Positions 38,348 to 46,924 of a stretch of 64,000 nucleotides of DNA are shown here, piece after piece. Source of the DNA: Rahnella ecdela (GTDB taxonomy: Bacteria; Pseudomonadota; Gammaproteobacteria; Enterobacterales; Enterobacteriaceae); the NCBI RefSeq assembly GCF_019049625.1, contig NZ_JAFMOY010000117.1, forward strand, positions 40,035-104,034, given 5' to 3'. A program made the position numbers and the translations under genes. The notes below the pieces were generated by a model. The model worked only from the letters and a program-made list of their open reading frames with translations, searched no databases and was not told where the DNA came from. Numbering within the stretch: the stretch's first letter is position 1; every line of letters begins with the position of its first letter.

Positions 38348-39736
38348 TTACTCATCATTTGGCATAAACTGCCGGGGATCCAATTCTCCCAGTGTTTGCA
38401 GCATCTGATCGGTATTCAATCCGTTCATGTCTCCTGGAGTTTCAGGCCCTGGCACCCTCACAGGATCTTTCGACGTGTGAGGGTGTCTGCTCTGACTTTT
38501 TTCATTCTCTACCTCCTCAATAGTCCTTAACTGGAACCCATCCTGAAACACCACGGTCACTTCGTTACCTGCCCCTATCGGAATCACGGGATGGTACTGT
38601 TCGGCTCTTTTTATGTAATAGTCACTCAGGGACTGTGCTGCCTTACTGCCTCCGCCCCCCAGGCCTGATTTGAAGACATCTCCTGCCCCAATACTGGCTG
38701 AACCGCCAATGCCCACCGAAGGCGTCGCCACACTTTTCATTCCCTCGCCGATCCCATCAAGAAATCCTGCGGCGCCAGCCCAACCCAGAATTTTGCCATT
38801 TCGCATAACAACGTCGCCTTTAACGCCATTTTTCCCCCGAAAACTGACATGTCCTTTGATTGGTTGGTCAATCGTCTTACCACCCCGCAGGCAGCTGATA
38901 TTGCGTGTGCGAACAATCGCGCGCTCACTGGACACATCTCCCCAGGCTTCCAGACCGACAAAACATCCAGTCAGGTCAAAGGTTTTGTTATTTGGCATCT
39001 CGACGCTACCGATGAGCCGGAGTTCCATGGGCACGGTAGATTCGTTGCCCGTCACTGAAGCGTTAGCATCAGCCCCTTCAATTAATACCGCGTTGGCAAA
39101 ACTCCCCGACGGGATATAGGGCAATGTTTTGGCCTTCTTGGCTTCGCCATAGTGAAACGTCTTTCGAATGATCCGATTAGGCACAGGAATCGGTTGATCA
39201 CGTATCTGAGGCGGCGGCGTGGCGTCTGCGCCCGGGTAAAAGAACGTGGGGGGTGGAACCTGGCCCTTACGACCTTCAGGGGGAAAGATAAGCGGTTGGG
39301 GGTCTCCTTCAGGTCCCGGTAAGGGTGCAGGTTGCAGGGTCGCAGATTCGTCGGCATGGGTATGACCCAGGTTACCTAGCGCGGTTTTCAGGTTAGCGTT
39401 TTGACTGGCCAGTTGTTCTAGCTGTTTTTGATCCTCCAAGCGCCCCTTGCTTAATAATTCGATCTCTTCATCAATGCGCTTAAACTCCTTCGTCATTTCT
39501 GACTGGGCAACCTGCATTTCTGTTGTCGCGTGTTGCTGAACCTTTTCGTCAAAGGTTGCATCAACCACGCCCGTCATATCTGGCGCAGGCTCAGATTGAT
39601 TCTCATCCGACGCGTTTACGGGTCTGTCGATATCTGATAAATACCATCCGGCGGCAATGGCTGTACCGACCGTTGCGGCTACCAGGCTCAACCACAGAAG
39701 TTGTTTACGTTTAACGAGGCTATTGATATTCATCAA
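38348..39736 (-). CDS. traB: TraB, VirB10-like envelope-spanning channel protein
   Basis: 462 residues (F: 475). One N-terminal membrane helix ('LLWLSLVAATVGTAIAAGWYL'), a coiled-coil region (about 65-125), a Pro-rich stretch spanning the periplasm (about 140-195) and a C-terminal beta domain ('MRNGKILGWAGAAGFLDGIGEG') are in VirB10 order. With TraK and TraV it forms the core complex. It overlaps the traK stop by 4 bases. Confidence 0.94.
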   Translation of the reverse strand: MMNINSLVKRKQLLWLSLVAATVGTAIAAGWYLSDIDRPVNASDENQSEPAPDMTGVVDATFDEKVQQHATTEMQVAQSEMTKEFKRIDEEIELLSKGRLEDQKQLEQLASQNANLKTALGNLGHTHADESATLQPAPLPGPEGDPQPLIFPPEGRKGQVPPPTFFYPGADATPPPQIRDQPIPVPNRIIRKTFHYGEAKKAKTLPYIPSGSFANAVLIEGADANASVTGNESTVPMELRLIGSVEMPNNKTFDLTGCFVGLEAWGDVSSERAIVRTRNISCLRGGKTIDQPIKGHVSFRGKNGVKGDVVMRNGKILGWAGAAGFLDGIGEGMKSVATPSVGIGGSASIGAGDVFKSGLGGGGSKAAQSLSDYYIKRAEQYHPVIPIGAGNEVTVVFQDGFQLRTIEEVENEKSQSRHPHTSKDPVRVPGPETPGDMNGLNTDQMLQTLGELDPRQFMPNDE

Positions 39737-40467
39737 TCCGTTTCCTCGGAGCTCGTGACATAGAGTTGCAGGCGCCCACCCGGCAAAATCTGCGTCATGG
39801 GTTCGGCGAACATCACGGCGCGAGTAGTGGGTTGAAAGAAATTATCTTCTTCAATGGGTTTCGGATGGGGCAGCAAATTGGTCAGCGTGTAGCGAACGAT
39901 TTTAAGATGATGGCCTACCCAAGCTTTTTCAGGCACCGCCTGCAAACCCTCTGGTACTGAGATGCTTTCATTTCTGACGGAAACGGACTGGTAACCTTGT
40001 GCAAGCGAGCCATTGCGTACTGCTCTATTGAGCATAACCAGTACGGACTGATAGGGTGCTGACTCTTCCCAAACTTTTGCGTCCTCCTCTGCCCTAACCC
40101 GTTTATTGACCAGCTCAATCGTGCAGCCTGCGCCTGCGTGAGGGCGAGCCTGTATTGAGATGTTGAGTCCCCGCTGAGTTTCAATTATGAAGGTAAAAGG
40201 TTTTTTCTTGAGTGTGGAGAGCACCACGCCACCGCTGTCAGTTTTTTCTTCACGGGTCAGTTCACCGTCCAGGCTGTTAATGGCGATCACGCGGTCGCCT
40301 GCCACGCGCAACAGGTTGGGATCGGTATTACTGACAACCAGACTGACCTGCCCCCCGTTATTCAATGGCACAAGAGTGGGAGATACGCTCACCGCAGCAG
40401 AGAATGCACCACAAGGGCCAAGAGACAAGGCCACTGCGACACACCGCCCCCACTTATCACTTTTCAT
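39733..40467 (-). CDS. traK: TraK, VirB9-like secretin of the transfer channel
   Basis: 244 residues from the ATG at 40467 (F: 242), overlapping traE by 11 bases. Signal peptide, then 'SPTLVPLNNGGQVSLVVSNTDPN' and 'VIAINSLDGELT', both F-like. It forms the outer-membrane ring with TraV. Confidence 0.93.
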   Translation of the reverse strand: MKSDKWGRCVAVALSLGPCGAFSAAVSVSPTLVPLNNGGQVSLVVSNTDPNLLRVAGDRVIAINSLDGELTREEKTDSGGVVLSTLKKKPFTFIIETQRGLNISIQARPHAGAGCTIELVNKRVRAEEDAKVWEESAPYQSVLVMLNRAVRNGSLAQGYQSVSVRNESISVPEGLQAVPEKAWVGHHLKIVRYTLTNLLPHPKPIEEDNFFQPTTRAVMFAEPMTQILPGGRLQLYVTSSEETD

Positions 40468-41020
40468 GTTCAACCTCCCCAAAACGTGACAGCCAAGTGA
40501 TCCCATCTTCACGCTTAAGTTCCAGAACATAATGTTTCAACTCCGTATAAGGTTGGGAATTTCCAATCCAAGTTTTAAGCTCCCCTCGGATATCGACCCG
40601 ATTGCTGGCAGGGAACACTTTTACACTGGTTTGATAAAACGCAGAGTTGACGTTATTGGCTTTAATGCGCTTTGCATCTTCAGCGAGTGTCACTTTCAGT
40701 TCGTTTTGGGCGGCGGGTTTCACGAAAGCCAATAACACGGCGTGCGACGCTTCCACGGTTTCCGGGGTGACATTCAGGCGTAAGGCAATAAAGGACAATG
40801 CCAGTTGTTGCAGATATGACGCATCGGACTGATTTTGAGAGACCGCAAACGGCGCATCAAATAACATGGGCGTTACGGCGACTTTTTGTTCATTCTGCAA
40901 GCGATGGTTATTTGTCCCCTGAATAATGTTTGTCACAAGGCTCAGTAATAAAAATACGCCCATACAGGTAAACCCGATGGCTAACACGCGGTGTGTACTC
41001 AGGCGGGCACGGTGCTCCAT
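40457..41020 (-). CDS. traE: TraE, VirB5/VirB8-position inner-membrane pilus protein
   Basis: 187 residues from the ATG at 41020, 5 bases after AAGGAG (F: 188). 'MEHRARLSTHRVLAIGF' starts the single membrane segment, and 'NEQKVAVTPMLFDAPFAVSQNQSDASYLQQLALSFIALRLNV' is nearly the F sequence. It functions in pilus assembly at the inner membrane. Confidence 0.94.
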   Translation of the reverse strand: MEHRARLSTHRVLAIGFTCMGVFLLLSLVTNIIQGTNNHRLQNEQKVAVTPMLFDAPFAVSQNQSDASYLQQLALSFIALRLNVTPETVEASHAVLLAFVKPAAQNELKVTLAEDAKRIKANNVNSAFYQTSVKVFPASNRVDIRGELKTWIGNSQPYTELKHYVLELKREDGITWLSRFGEVEHEK

Positions 41021-41037
41021 GTTCACTCCTTGAAAAG

Positions 41038-41343
41038 TTACTTAACCCATTGCCGAAAGCAGGAGTCTGGGACGCTGTGGAATACACCTCTTAATATGGC
41101 CGTTGGCATATACCAGTAAATTAAATCGCGCAGCCAGGTACTGCCCCGCCCTTTTTTAAGTCTTTTGACTGCCCAGAACGACAATATTGCCGCCCCCAAA
41201 CCAAAAAGTTGTTTACCGGTAAGCAGCCCCCAACCAAGACAGGTTGCGGTGGGTAAAAGCTCATCGAGATAGAGTCCGAACCAGCGAGTCTGATTGCTCA
41301 ATGTCGCAGGGAAACGGTATTTTTTGAGTTCGCCGTCCGTCAT
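41038..41343 (-). CDS. traL: TraL, VirB3-like pilus assembly protein
   Basis: 101 residues from the ATG at 41343, nine bases after GAGG; an in-frame ATG at 41349 is closer to the site. '[22 protein letters not shown]' and the end '[18 protein letters not shown]' match F TraL. A single hydrophobic stretch carries it in the inner membrane. It starts inside the end of traA and lies 17 bases from traE. Confidence 0.93.
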   Translation of the reverse strand: MTDGELKKYRFPATLSNQTRWFGLYLDELLPTATCLGWGLLTGKQLFGLGAAILSFWAVKRLKKGRGSTWLRDLIYWYMPTAILRGVFHSVPDSCFRQWVK

Positions 41344-41357
41344 ACGCATTTTCCTCA

Positions 41358-41723
41358 CTAATAGCCGGCTACGGACATGCCGATAGCAATAAAGACCGAC
41401 AAAATGGCAAAGCCCGCGAGGAATTTTACGTTTTTGGTCATCATGTACATGATGGCACCGACCAGGACCTCGGCCAGAACGACCCATTTAACAATGCTTG
41501 AGTCACTGCCAAATGTGGCCTTCACGGACGCATCACCCGATTGCATTAAGTCCTTACCGGCACCGGCCGCAATGACCACATCGGGAAAAAATGCTGCCAG
41601 AACGGCGGCAGGCAGAAGGGTTTTCATGGCAATAAGTGATTTTTTCAGAAGAAATAAACGGGGATAAGAATAAAGTTTGTTTTCCGATACCGCTGTGGCT
41701 TGAACCTTTAAAGAGGTGTTCAT
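41358..41723 (-). CDS. traA: TraA propilin
   Basis: 121 residues, the F length. A long leader of about 52 residues precedes the expected cleavage at '[11 protein letters not shown]'; the mature pilin of about 69 residues has the two F-like hydrophobic helices, including '[40 protein letters not shown]'. It is the pilus subunit, inserted with TraQ. F pilin is N-acetylated by TraX; no traX gene is seen here. The leader itself is quite unlike F. Confidence 0.95.
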   Translation of the reverse strand: MNTSLKVQATAVSENKLYSYPRLFLLKKSLIAMKTLLPAAVLAAFFPDVVIAAGAGKDLMQSGDASVKATFGSDSSIVKWVVLAEVLVGAIMYMMTKNVKFLAGFAILSVFIAIGMSVAGY

Positions 41724-41767
41724 AATAACGCCCTCAACTCTCTGAATTATTATTGATAATGGATGAT

Positions 41768-41995
41768 CTATTTAGCATGATGGCCGTTGAGTTTAGGATT
41801 TAGCATTTCCTCCGCATATTCCGAGTTATAGAAATCAGGAAACCTTTCCAGATGGTCTTTAAGCCTGAGGGCCATCTCATTAGACTTACTTCGACCACTT
41901 CGATTTTTAGCATTAATAAGGCGGGTATTGGTAACGTCATCTAATCTGACCATTACCGCATTACCTAATGCAGGTCGCGAATTCCTCTGAACCAA
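41768..41995 (-). CDS. traY: TraY, relaxosome ribbon-helix-helix protein
   Basis: 75 residues starting at a TTG with GGGAG 9 bases upstream. One ribbon-helix-helix unit ('VMVRLDDVTNTRLINAKNRSGRSKSNEMALRLKDHLERFPDFYNSEY') is present, as in R1/R100, not the duplicated form of F. It binds near oriT to help TraI and activates the main tra promoter. The weak start codon may hold down its level. Confidence 0.9.
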   Translation of the reverse strand: MVQRNSRPALGNAVMVRLDDVTNTRLINAKNRSGRSKSNEMALRLKDHLERFPDFYNSEYAEEMLNPKLNGHHAK

Positions 41996-42078
41996 ATTTT
42001 GTCACTCCCTTTCCCTTGCTCATTATCAAAATAATCCCATCCTGCTCGTAAAAAGACAATGACAGGGCGTCATGAGTT

Positions 42079-42777
42079 TTATAACAACTTCCTTACATGC
42101 TTTTTAATTAATTGCGCCACATTTTTAGATATAGTGATATTTTGCCCACTCGCAAAGGTTGAGATGATGAGTTCATCCCTTAAATTGGTATTAAAAGATG
42201 CATGGATATCTGAAATAATATTTCTTGATGTCCCCGGTGAGATAGAAAGAATTTTCGAGATAGACTCGTGACTCAGACCTGACACATGGAGATTATGTAC
42301 ATTCCAGTGATTAAGACCACAGCGCTCGCGAAAGTCCATCACCAAACTTTCCATTCGCTTATAGGAAAAGCGTCCTAAGCAGATCGCATTCTGCCGGTGT
42401 TTTATTTTATTAAAATGCCACATGCACAATAACTCCCTGTGAACTGAAAGTATCTGAAAATGCACACTCCAGTTTTCGCCTACGATATTCACCGAATCTA
42501 AAAGCGTCATCATTTCAATATGGCTTAACGTTTCCAGCTCTGCCCGGGACAGTGCATAACTTATTTCCTGCGGCAGATGAGAAAACCATTCAGCGGGGGT
42601 ATTGTGATTTTTCAGTAATTCGTTTTCAAAATACTCATTATGCAGGACAAACATGCCATTATTATTATGAATACAAACAGGATAAGATAAATAGTTTATG
42701 GCTTCCTTCAGGCAATTCAGTGAGTCAGTTTGGTGAAATGATAACGAGTGATCCCGTTCTCGTGCATATGCACACAT
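42079..42777 (-). CDS. traJ: TraJ-like activator of the tra operon (PAS-like plus LuxR-type HTH)
   Basis: 232 residues, about the F length. The N-terminal half looks like a PAS fold ('LSYPVCIHNNNGMFVLHNEYFENELL'); the C-terminal 70 residues hold a LuxR-like helix-turn-helix ('HVSGLSHESISKILSISPGTSRNIISDIHASFN'). TraJ relieves H-NS silencing of the main tra promoter. Position between traM and traY is as in F. Overall identity to F TraJ is low, as is usual for plasmid-specific TraJ alleles. Confidence 0.8.
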   Translation of the reverse strand: MCAYARERDHSLSFHQTDSLNCLKEAINYLSYPVCIHNNNGMFVLHNEYFENELLKNHNTPAEWFSHLPQEISYALSRAELETLSHIEMMTLLDSVNIVGENWSVHFQILSVHRELLCMWHFNKIKHRQNAICLGRFSYKRMESLVMDFRERCGLNHWNVHNLHVSGLSHESISKILSISPGTSRNIISDIHASFNTNLRDELIISTFASGQNITISKNVAQLIKKHVRKLL

Positions 42778-42961
42778 AAAAACCGCCCTTTACAATCAGA
42801 GGAGAGTGTCAAAACATAAGGGACGCAGCATGTTTTTCGACCTGATCAAATGGGGTGAGCCTATTGACACGTCATTCAGAAGCCGTGACCCAAGACCCTG
42901 CCCAGTTTTTTTGACGATGTATTTCTGCCGAGCGCTTGGAGAAACTCGTTCAGTAGGTGGT

Positions 42962-43348
42962 CTATTCATCAAGCTCTTCGGCAGGAAATAAACCAGAAAT
43001 AATTTCATGTACATCATCAATAATTTTAGGCACCATCGTTCTATATTCGAATTTAGGAATATTCGCTACATGTGGGCTCAGCGAATTTATGCCAAGCAGT
43101 TTCGACATCGCAAATTGTGTTTTCAAAACATTCTCAAGAAGTATTTTGTTATACGCCATTTGATTAAAATCAGAGGCTTTCCTTGTCATTTGCGCGTCAT
43201 ACACCCTCAGGCCGAGTTCAATTAACATCGCCGTGATACTTGAACAGCTGACATCTTTCTCTCTTGCCCCTTCGGCTCTTCTCTTTTCGACAATAAGGTT
43301 TATCTTTTCGGTCACTTCATCGCTGACATACGCTTGTATTCTGGCCAT
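42962..43348 (-). CDS. traM: TraM, relaxosome protein linking oriT to TraD
   Basis: 128 residues from the ATG at 43348 (F: 127). The N-terminal ribbon-helix-helix part and 'VEKRRAEGAREKDVSCSSITAMLIELGLRVYDAQM' are F-like, as is 'LLGINSLSPHVANIPKFEYRTMV'. It binds sbm sites at oriT and contacts the TraD C terminus. It is the first gene after oriT. Confidence 0.93.
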   Translation of the reverse strand: MARIQAYVSDEVTEKINLIVEKRRAEGAREKDVSCSSITAMLIELGLRVYDAQMTRKASDFNQMAYNKILLENVLKTQFAMSKLLGINSLSPHVANIPKFEYRTMVPKIIDDVHEIISGLFPAEELDE

Positions 43349-43420
43349 GATTAAATATTCCCTCATTTCAAATCAATTGCACTGACCTTAATAGGCTACT
43401 TATCTTTCATCTTGGAATAT

Positions 43421-43501
43421 GACTCTAGGTTCAACTCGAAAACAGTTACACGTTAAATACAACTCAACGGACGGGTTATTACATGACTTAACCCTAGAGT
43501 C
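43421..43501. promoter_or_regulatory. Candidate TraM-binding sites (sbm) and traM promoter region
   Basis: GACTCTAGG (43421-43429) is inverted as CCTAGAGTC (43493-43501). Both contain GANTC, the pentamer reported for TraM recognition, and they lie between traM and nic as in F. Binding is inferred. Confidence 0.45.
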
Positions 43502-43666
43502 AAGCTTTCACAAATTACTGATTTTGAAAATTCGATTCACCACTAACTCTTGTTAGCCTCTGCCACAACTTGGCATAGAGTCTCTGGCAAGTCAGAATAA
43601 CGTATCACAATGCAAGTGAGCGCAATATCTCATAATTAACCCATTGAAAATTAGCAGTAACCACTA

Positions 43667-43740
43667 AGATAATCATTTTGCGTGGGGTGTGAAACCACTC
43701 GAGCTGGGAAATATATCCCAAAATTTTGACATCTTCGTTG
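43667..43740 (+). other. oriT: Origin of transfer, oriT, with F-like nic
   Basis: TTTTGCGTGGGGTGT ends at 43690 and matches the F nic sequence TTTGCGTGGGGTGT/GGTGC up to the cut. The cut would be after T43690 on the plus strand, so gene X and ssb enter the recipient first and tra last, as in F. Downstream bases (GAAACC) differ from F. A small repeat, TGGGA (43705-43709) and TCCCA (43716-43720), follows. The AT-rich flank suits IHF bending. Confidence 0.8.
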
Positions 43741-43819
43741 GATTTATGAATTATCGTGCTTGGCAACCCATGGGGGAAATTGTAAGGATCAGGCACAGCC
43801 TGAAGAAAGGAAAATAAGA

Positions 43820-44302
43820 ATGCGTTGTGTATTATTATGCTTTACCTTTTTGACCAGCATGAACGTCCACGCTACGGATTGTTTTGACAGGGCAGGCAGG
43901 GATTACCATATTGACCCTGATCTACTTCGTGCAATCGCGCTGCGCGAATCATCAATGAAGCCCCATGCCATTAATTTCGTCGGTCCGGATAATTACGCCA
44001 TCGGTGAGATGCAGATCCACTCTCATAACTTTCTCTCTTTATCTCGGCTTGGGATCACCCCCTATGATTTATATAATAACCAATGTCTGAATATTTACAC
44101 GGGCGCTTATTATCTGGCTATTGCCTTTAACCGATGGGGGGTGAATTGGAATTCTGTCGGTGCTTATAACGCAGGATTTAAAAAGAATAGAGCGCAGGCC
44201 AAAATACGCTTCAATTATGCGGCCAAAGTCTATGCAACTTATACCGTAATTAAGCATGAGAAAAGTATCATATCGCCCCCAGTAAATTTAGGGCCTCATT
44301 GA
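43820..44302 (+). CDS. Lytic transglycosylase (gene X/P19 family), leading region
   Basis: 160 residues from the ATG at 43820 behind AAGGAAA. A signal peptide (to 'VHA-TDCF') precedes a slt-type domain with the catalytic Glu in 'ALRESSMKPHAINF', then 'IGEMQIHSHNF' and 'VGAYNAGFKKN'. It opens peptidoglycan for the transfer apparatus. It is divergent from traM across oriT, as orf169 in F. The stop codon TGA lies in a 42-bp palindrome, and an open frame continues beyond it, so the C terminus may be altered. Confidence 0.88.
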   Translation: MRCVLLCFTFLTSMNVHATDCFDRAGRDYHIDPDLLRAIALRESSMKPHAINFVGPDNYAIGEMQIHSHNFLSLSRLGITPYDLYNNQCLNIYTGAYYLAIAFNRWGVNWNSVGAYNAGFKKNRAQAKIRFNYAAKVYATYTVIKHEKSIISPPVNLGPH

Positions 44303-44339
44303 CATACTCCCTGTCCTTCAGGGTGAGGAGTATGTCAAT
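44298..44339. repeat. 42-bp palindromic element at the 3' end of gene X
   Basis: ATTGACATACTCC (44298-44310) and GGAGTATGTCAAT (44327-44339) are 13-bp perfect arms around a 16-base loop with an inner CCT/AGG pairing. The arm GACATACTCC resembles hairpin ends of IS200/IS605-type elements as I recall them. It supplies the stop codon of gene X. Confidence 0.6.
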
Positions 44340-44960
44340 CCCCCACAGATCCCGGACATCTACAGGTCACAGCATGGCGCATCTAATAAGGAAAAATTTA
44401 TCGAACAGGAGCCACAATTAAAAGAAACGTCTGAATATATTTCGGACATCTTAAACGAACAAAACTAACGAACTTGATGAAGTTTTTCGCGAATACAACA
44501 GGATGCAAAATTCAAATACCCTTTCCGATGGAGATCCGCAATGACAACAATCCGTTCAGTAAAATTTATCCCTTCCTGAGAGGAACGTGAAATTGTCGGC
44601 GTAACTTAAATGGGTCGTTGCTACGCCTTCTTAAATCAGACGTGCGTTAACGACAGGGTATGCGGCGCGCGGCGACAGTCTGGGTGACGAGCGCACAGCC
44701 GACGAAATCATTGTTAGGCCCGAGATCCTACTGCAGTTGGCGGGCCAGCACCCTATCCCTGGACACAGCGGTGAGTCTCCCCGCGCACTGTTCCAGTTTG
44801 CTGCCAGTATCATCGCGTGCATTCTGGCAATCGTTAATACTTCTCTACTGGTCATATCATGTCATCCGCCTTTGCAAAAACAGGAGAATGATGAGTCTCC
44901 GCACTTCCTCGGTTAGCGTATGCCCCGCTTTCGCGGGGCATACGGCTCCAGGTGTCAGCA
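44340..44960. other. Leading-region stretch with no assignable gene
   Basis: The first 125 bases carry an open frame ('QIPDIYRSQHGASNKEKF...' to a TAA at 44466-44468) that may be a cut-off gene X tail. The rest has short frames on both strands without known product. A hairpin, GTATGCCCCGC with GCGGGGCATAC (about 44919-44943), lies beyond the ssb stop on the minus strand and may end its transcript. Confidence 0.4.
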
Positions 44961-45473
44961 TCAGAACGGTAGATCATCAAAATCTACGGCATGCGGCGAT
45001 TGTCCTGTGGGAGCGGTATGCACCGGAAGATTGCCTTTGGATGCCTGAGGGGTTTTTGCCACTGGTTGTGCCATCCGAGTCGCCAGCGCGGATGCCTGAC
45101 TGTCCGACGGACGGCCGCCCTGTCGGAGATTGCTCAGCACCTGCAGCGTACCGCGCGATTTGACGATGACTTCCGTGGTGTCATGCTCGACGCCGAGCTC
45201 ATCCTGCCATTTGCGTGTTTGCAATTGCCCTTCGATATACACCTTTGCCCCCTTGGTCAGGTAGACACTGGCCACCTCAGCCAGCTTGCCGAACACTACC
45301 ACGCGGTGCCATTCTGTCTTCTCTTTTTGCTCACCGGTCGCTTTGTCACGCCAATGCTCAGAGGTGACCAGAGAAAGGTTAGCGACCGCCCCGCCCTTAG
45401 GCATGTAGCGAATGACAGGTGCTTTCCCCAGATTGCCGATCAACAACACTTTGTTTACGCCACGTTCTGCCAT
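44961..45473 (-). CDS. ssb: Single-stranded DNA-binding protein (plasmid type)
   Basis: 170 residues with an OB fold from '[35 protein letters not shown]' to about residue 112, a Gln/Ser/Pro-rich linker and the acidic tip 'VDFDDLPF' that recruits DNA-processing partners. Such genes in conjugative leading regions coat the incoming strand. Being on the minus strand, its template is the transferred plus strand, so it can be transcribed right after entry from a single-strand promoter. psiB and psiA are not present beside it. Confidence 0.93.
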   Translation of the reverse strand: MAERGVNKVLLIGNLGKAPVIRYMPKGGAVANLSLVTSEHWRDKATGEQKEKTEWHRVVVFGKLAEVASVYLTKGAKVYIEGQLQTRKWQDELGVEHDTTEVIVKSRGTLQVLSNLRQGGRPSDSQASALATRMAQPVAKTPQASKGNLPVHTAPTGQSPHAVDFDDLPF

Positions 45474-45529
45474 GATTTATCTCCTTCATTCATCTGTTTT
45501 GCAGCCCATATCTTCTGTTAGATTATGGA

Positions 45530-46140
45530 GCCGCGGTGTTGACGTTTTGTGGTATCCGGCTTCAGGCCAGCCCGGTTTTGTCATATCTCCTGCTGAGTTC
45601 CTTCGCCGCGTGGGCGCCTGAAACACGGACGAGGTAAACCGTCCAGGGCGGATACAAAAGTTTTTGCCTGCAAAAAGTTTTGGGGGAGTTCATATACCCT
45701 GGAGGAGGAGACCGCGACTGTGTTTTCTTCAGCCCCGGCGAGAGGGACTTAGCGGGAGAGCACATCATGGTGGACGGAGCAGATACCTTCGCAACGACGA
45801 CGAGCGGCCCGAATCGTGGTTGCGCAAAAGCGGCTGGAGCCTTGCGCAGGCCAGTGAATGCGGCGTGGCCATCGGCCGCTGCTAGCATCAAGGGCGTCAG
45901 GGATGAAAACCCGCAGGGCCAAGACAGCGCGCTGGCTCGGTGCACGACAGCCCGTCCCGTCAGGGGACGCCAGATGGAAAATACGCAGCGAAGCCAAAAC
46001 GACAACGAGAGAGAAAAACCGTCAGTAAATAAGAAAAAGACGCACAAAGAGACTCGCCGGCCCCCCGAAAAAACAGGTTGAACGAAAACCAAACGGGCAG
46101 CAGCATAATGACAAGACGCGCGAGAGCGCGGCGTTGTGCC
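45530..46140 (-). promoter_or_regulatory. Candidate single-strand leading promoter (Frpo-like) upstream of ssb
   Basis: About 600 GC-rich bases upstream of ssb with many short complementary arms (for example CCGTCCC/GGGGACG near 45953-45970 and CGCGC/GCGCG near 46118-46132) and no convincing gene. In F, folded single-stranded promoters (Frpo) occupy the same place and drive ssb on the entering strand. Function here is inferred from place and structure only. Confidence 0.35.
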
Positions 46141-46871
46141 GGTGATAGGGGGATGTCAGACTCGGGGATAAAGAACCGTTCACTTTGGGATTTGACATGG
46201 GTAGGAGGTCAGTGAACGGTTAAATGGGTACAGATTGCATTATTATTATAGTGAGTCTCTATGGCGAGAGAAGCACCTATGCTTGATCATAAAACGCTCG
46301 CACTCAAAGTTTTGGTGCAGATCCTGATCACAACTCTGTCAATTGTGACGTTATCGCCTTAATTTAAAAAATCAGTCCCCTTCCGTTCGCTACGCGCATC
46401 CAAGACATCTAAAAAAAGACCGATACCACGGGTGGCTGCCAGGCATACATGCGAACTAACGTTAAAGGAAACAGACCCTACCCGCTTCAGCGGGTAGGGT
46501 GAATGAAGGTAACCGGTTAACAAGACACGATTAAGATTTGTCGCTCGCGGGCACAAAAACTCAACTTAAGATGTCTTGCCCTTCGCGGCCCCCTTCTTTT
46601 ATTACCCGTATCAGAAGATATTCAGAAGATTCAGTTCACTCCGGGATAGGTCCTAACTAAAAAGTATTACTGTCACTGCCGCTCGAGTAAGCAGTACTCA
46701 CGTACTGATGATGTTCAGCAGGGTTTTTCCTTGGATTAAAATGGAATGAAGTCACAGAGCAGCCCGTGATCAATCCGGCCGGCAAGGCCCCCTGAGTCCA
46801 CATCAAATTAATGAACGTTAAATAAACCCTCTTATCCGCGATGCCGAAAGTACCGAACCGGCGATGATGCT
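46141..46871. other. Intergenic stretch with inverted repeats, no gene seen
   Basis: Two clear repeats: AACCGTTCACT (46174-46184) with AGTGAACGGTT (46211-46221), operator-like; and ACCCTACCCGC (46475-46485) with GCGGGTAGGGT (46490-46500), a tight hairpin with a 4-base loop. Short frames around them are not convincing. Confidence 0.4.
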
Positions 46872-46911
46872 AAAAAAAGGCCGCGCTGAGCAATGTGCCC
46901 ACGACGGCCTT
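46872..46911 (-). terminator. Terminator of the chb operon
   Basis: On the minus strand, AAGGCCG (46911-46905) pairs with CGGCCTT (46883-46877) and runs into seven T (46878-46872), 14 bases after the chbG stop. Confidence 0.75.
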
Positions 46912-46924
46912 GATACACGACGAC

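Noticed and set aside
44298..44339. Palindrome as a plain terminator of gene X
   Set aside because: It overlaps the stop codon and has no T-run; insertion of a palindromic unit fits better.
45680..46081. Plus-strand frame of 133 codons in the leading region
   Set aside because: Skewed composition (Arg/Ala/Gly, then Lys/Glu), no known domain, and overlap with hairpin-rich DNA and opposite-strand frames. Better explained as structured regulatory DNA.
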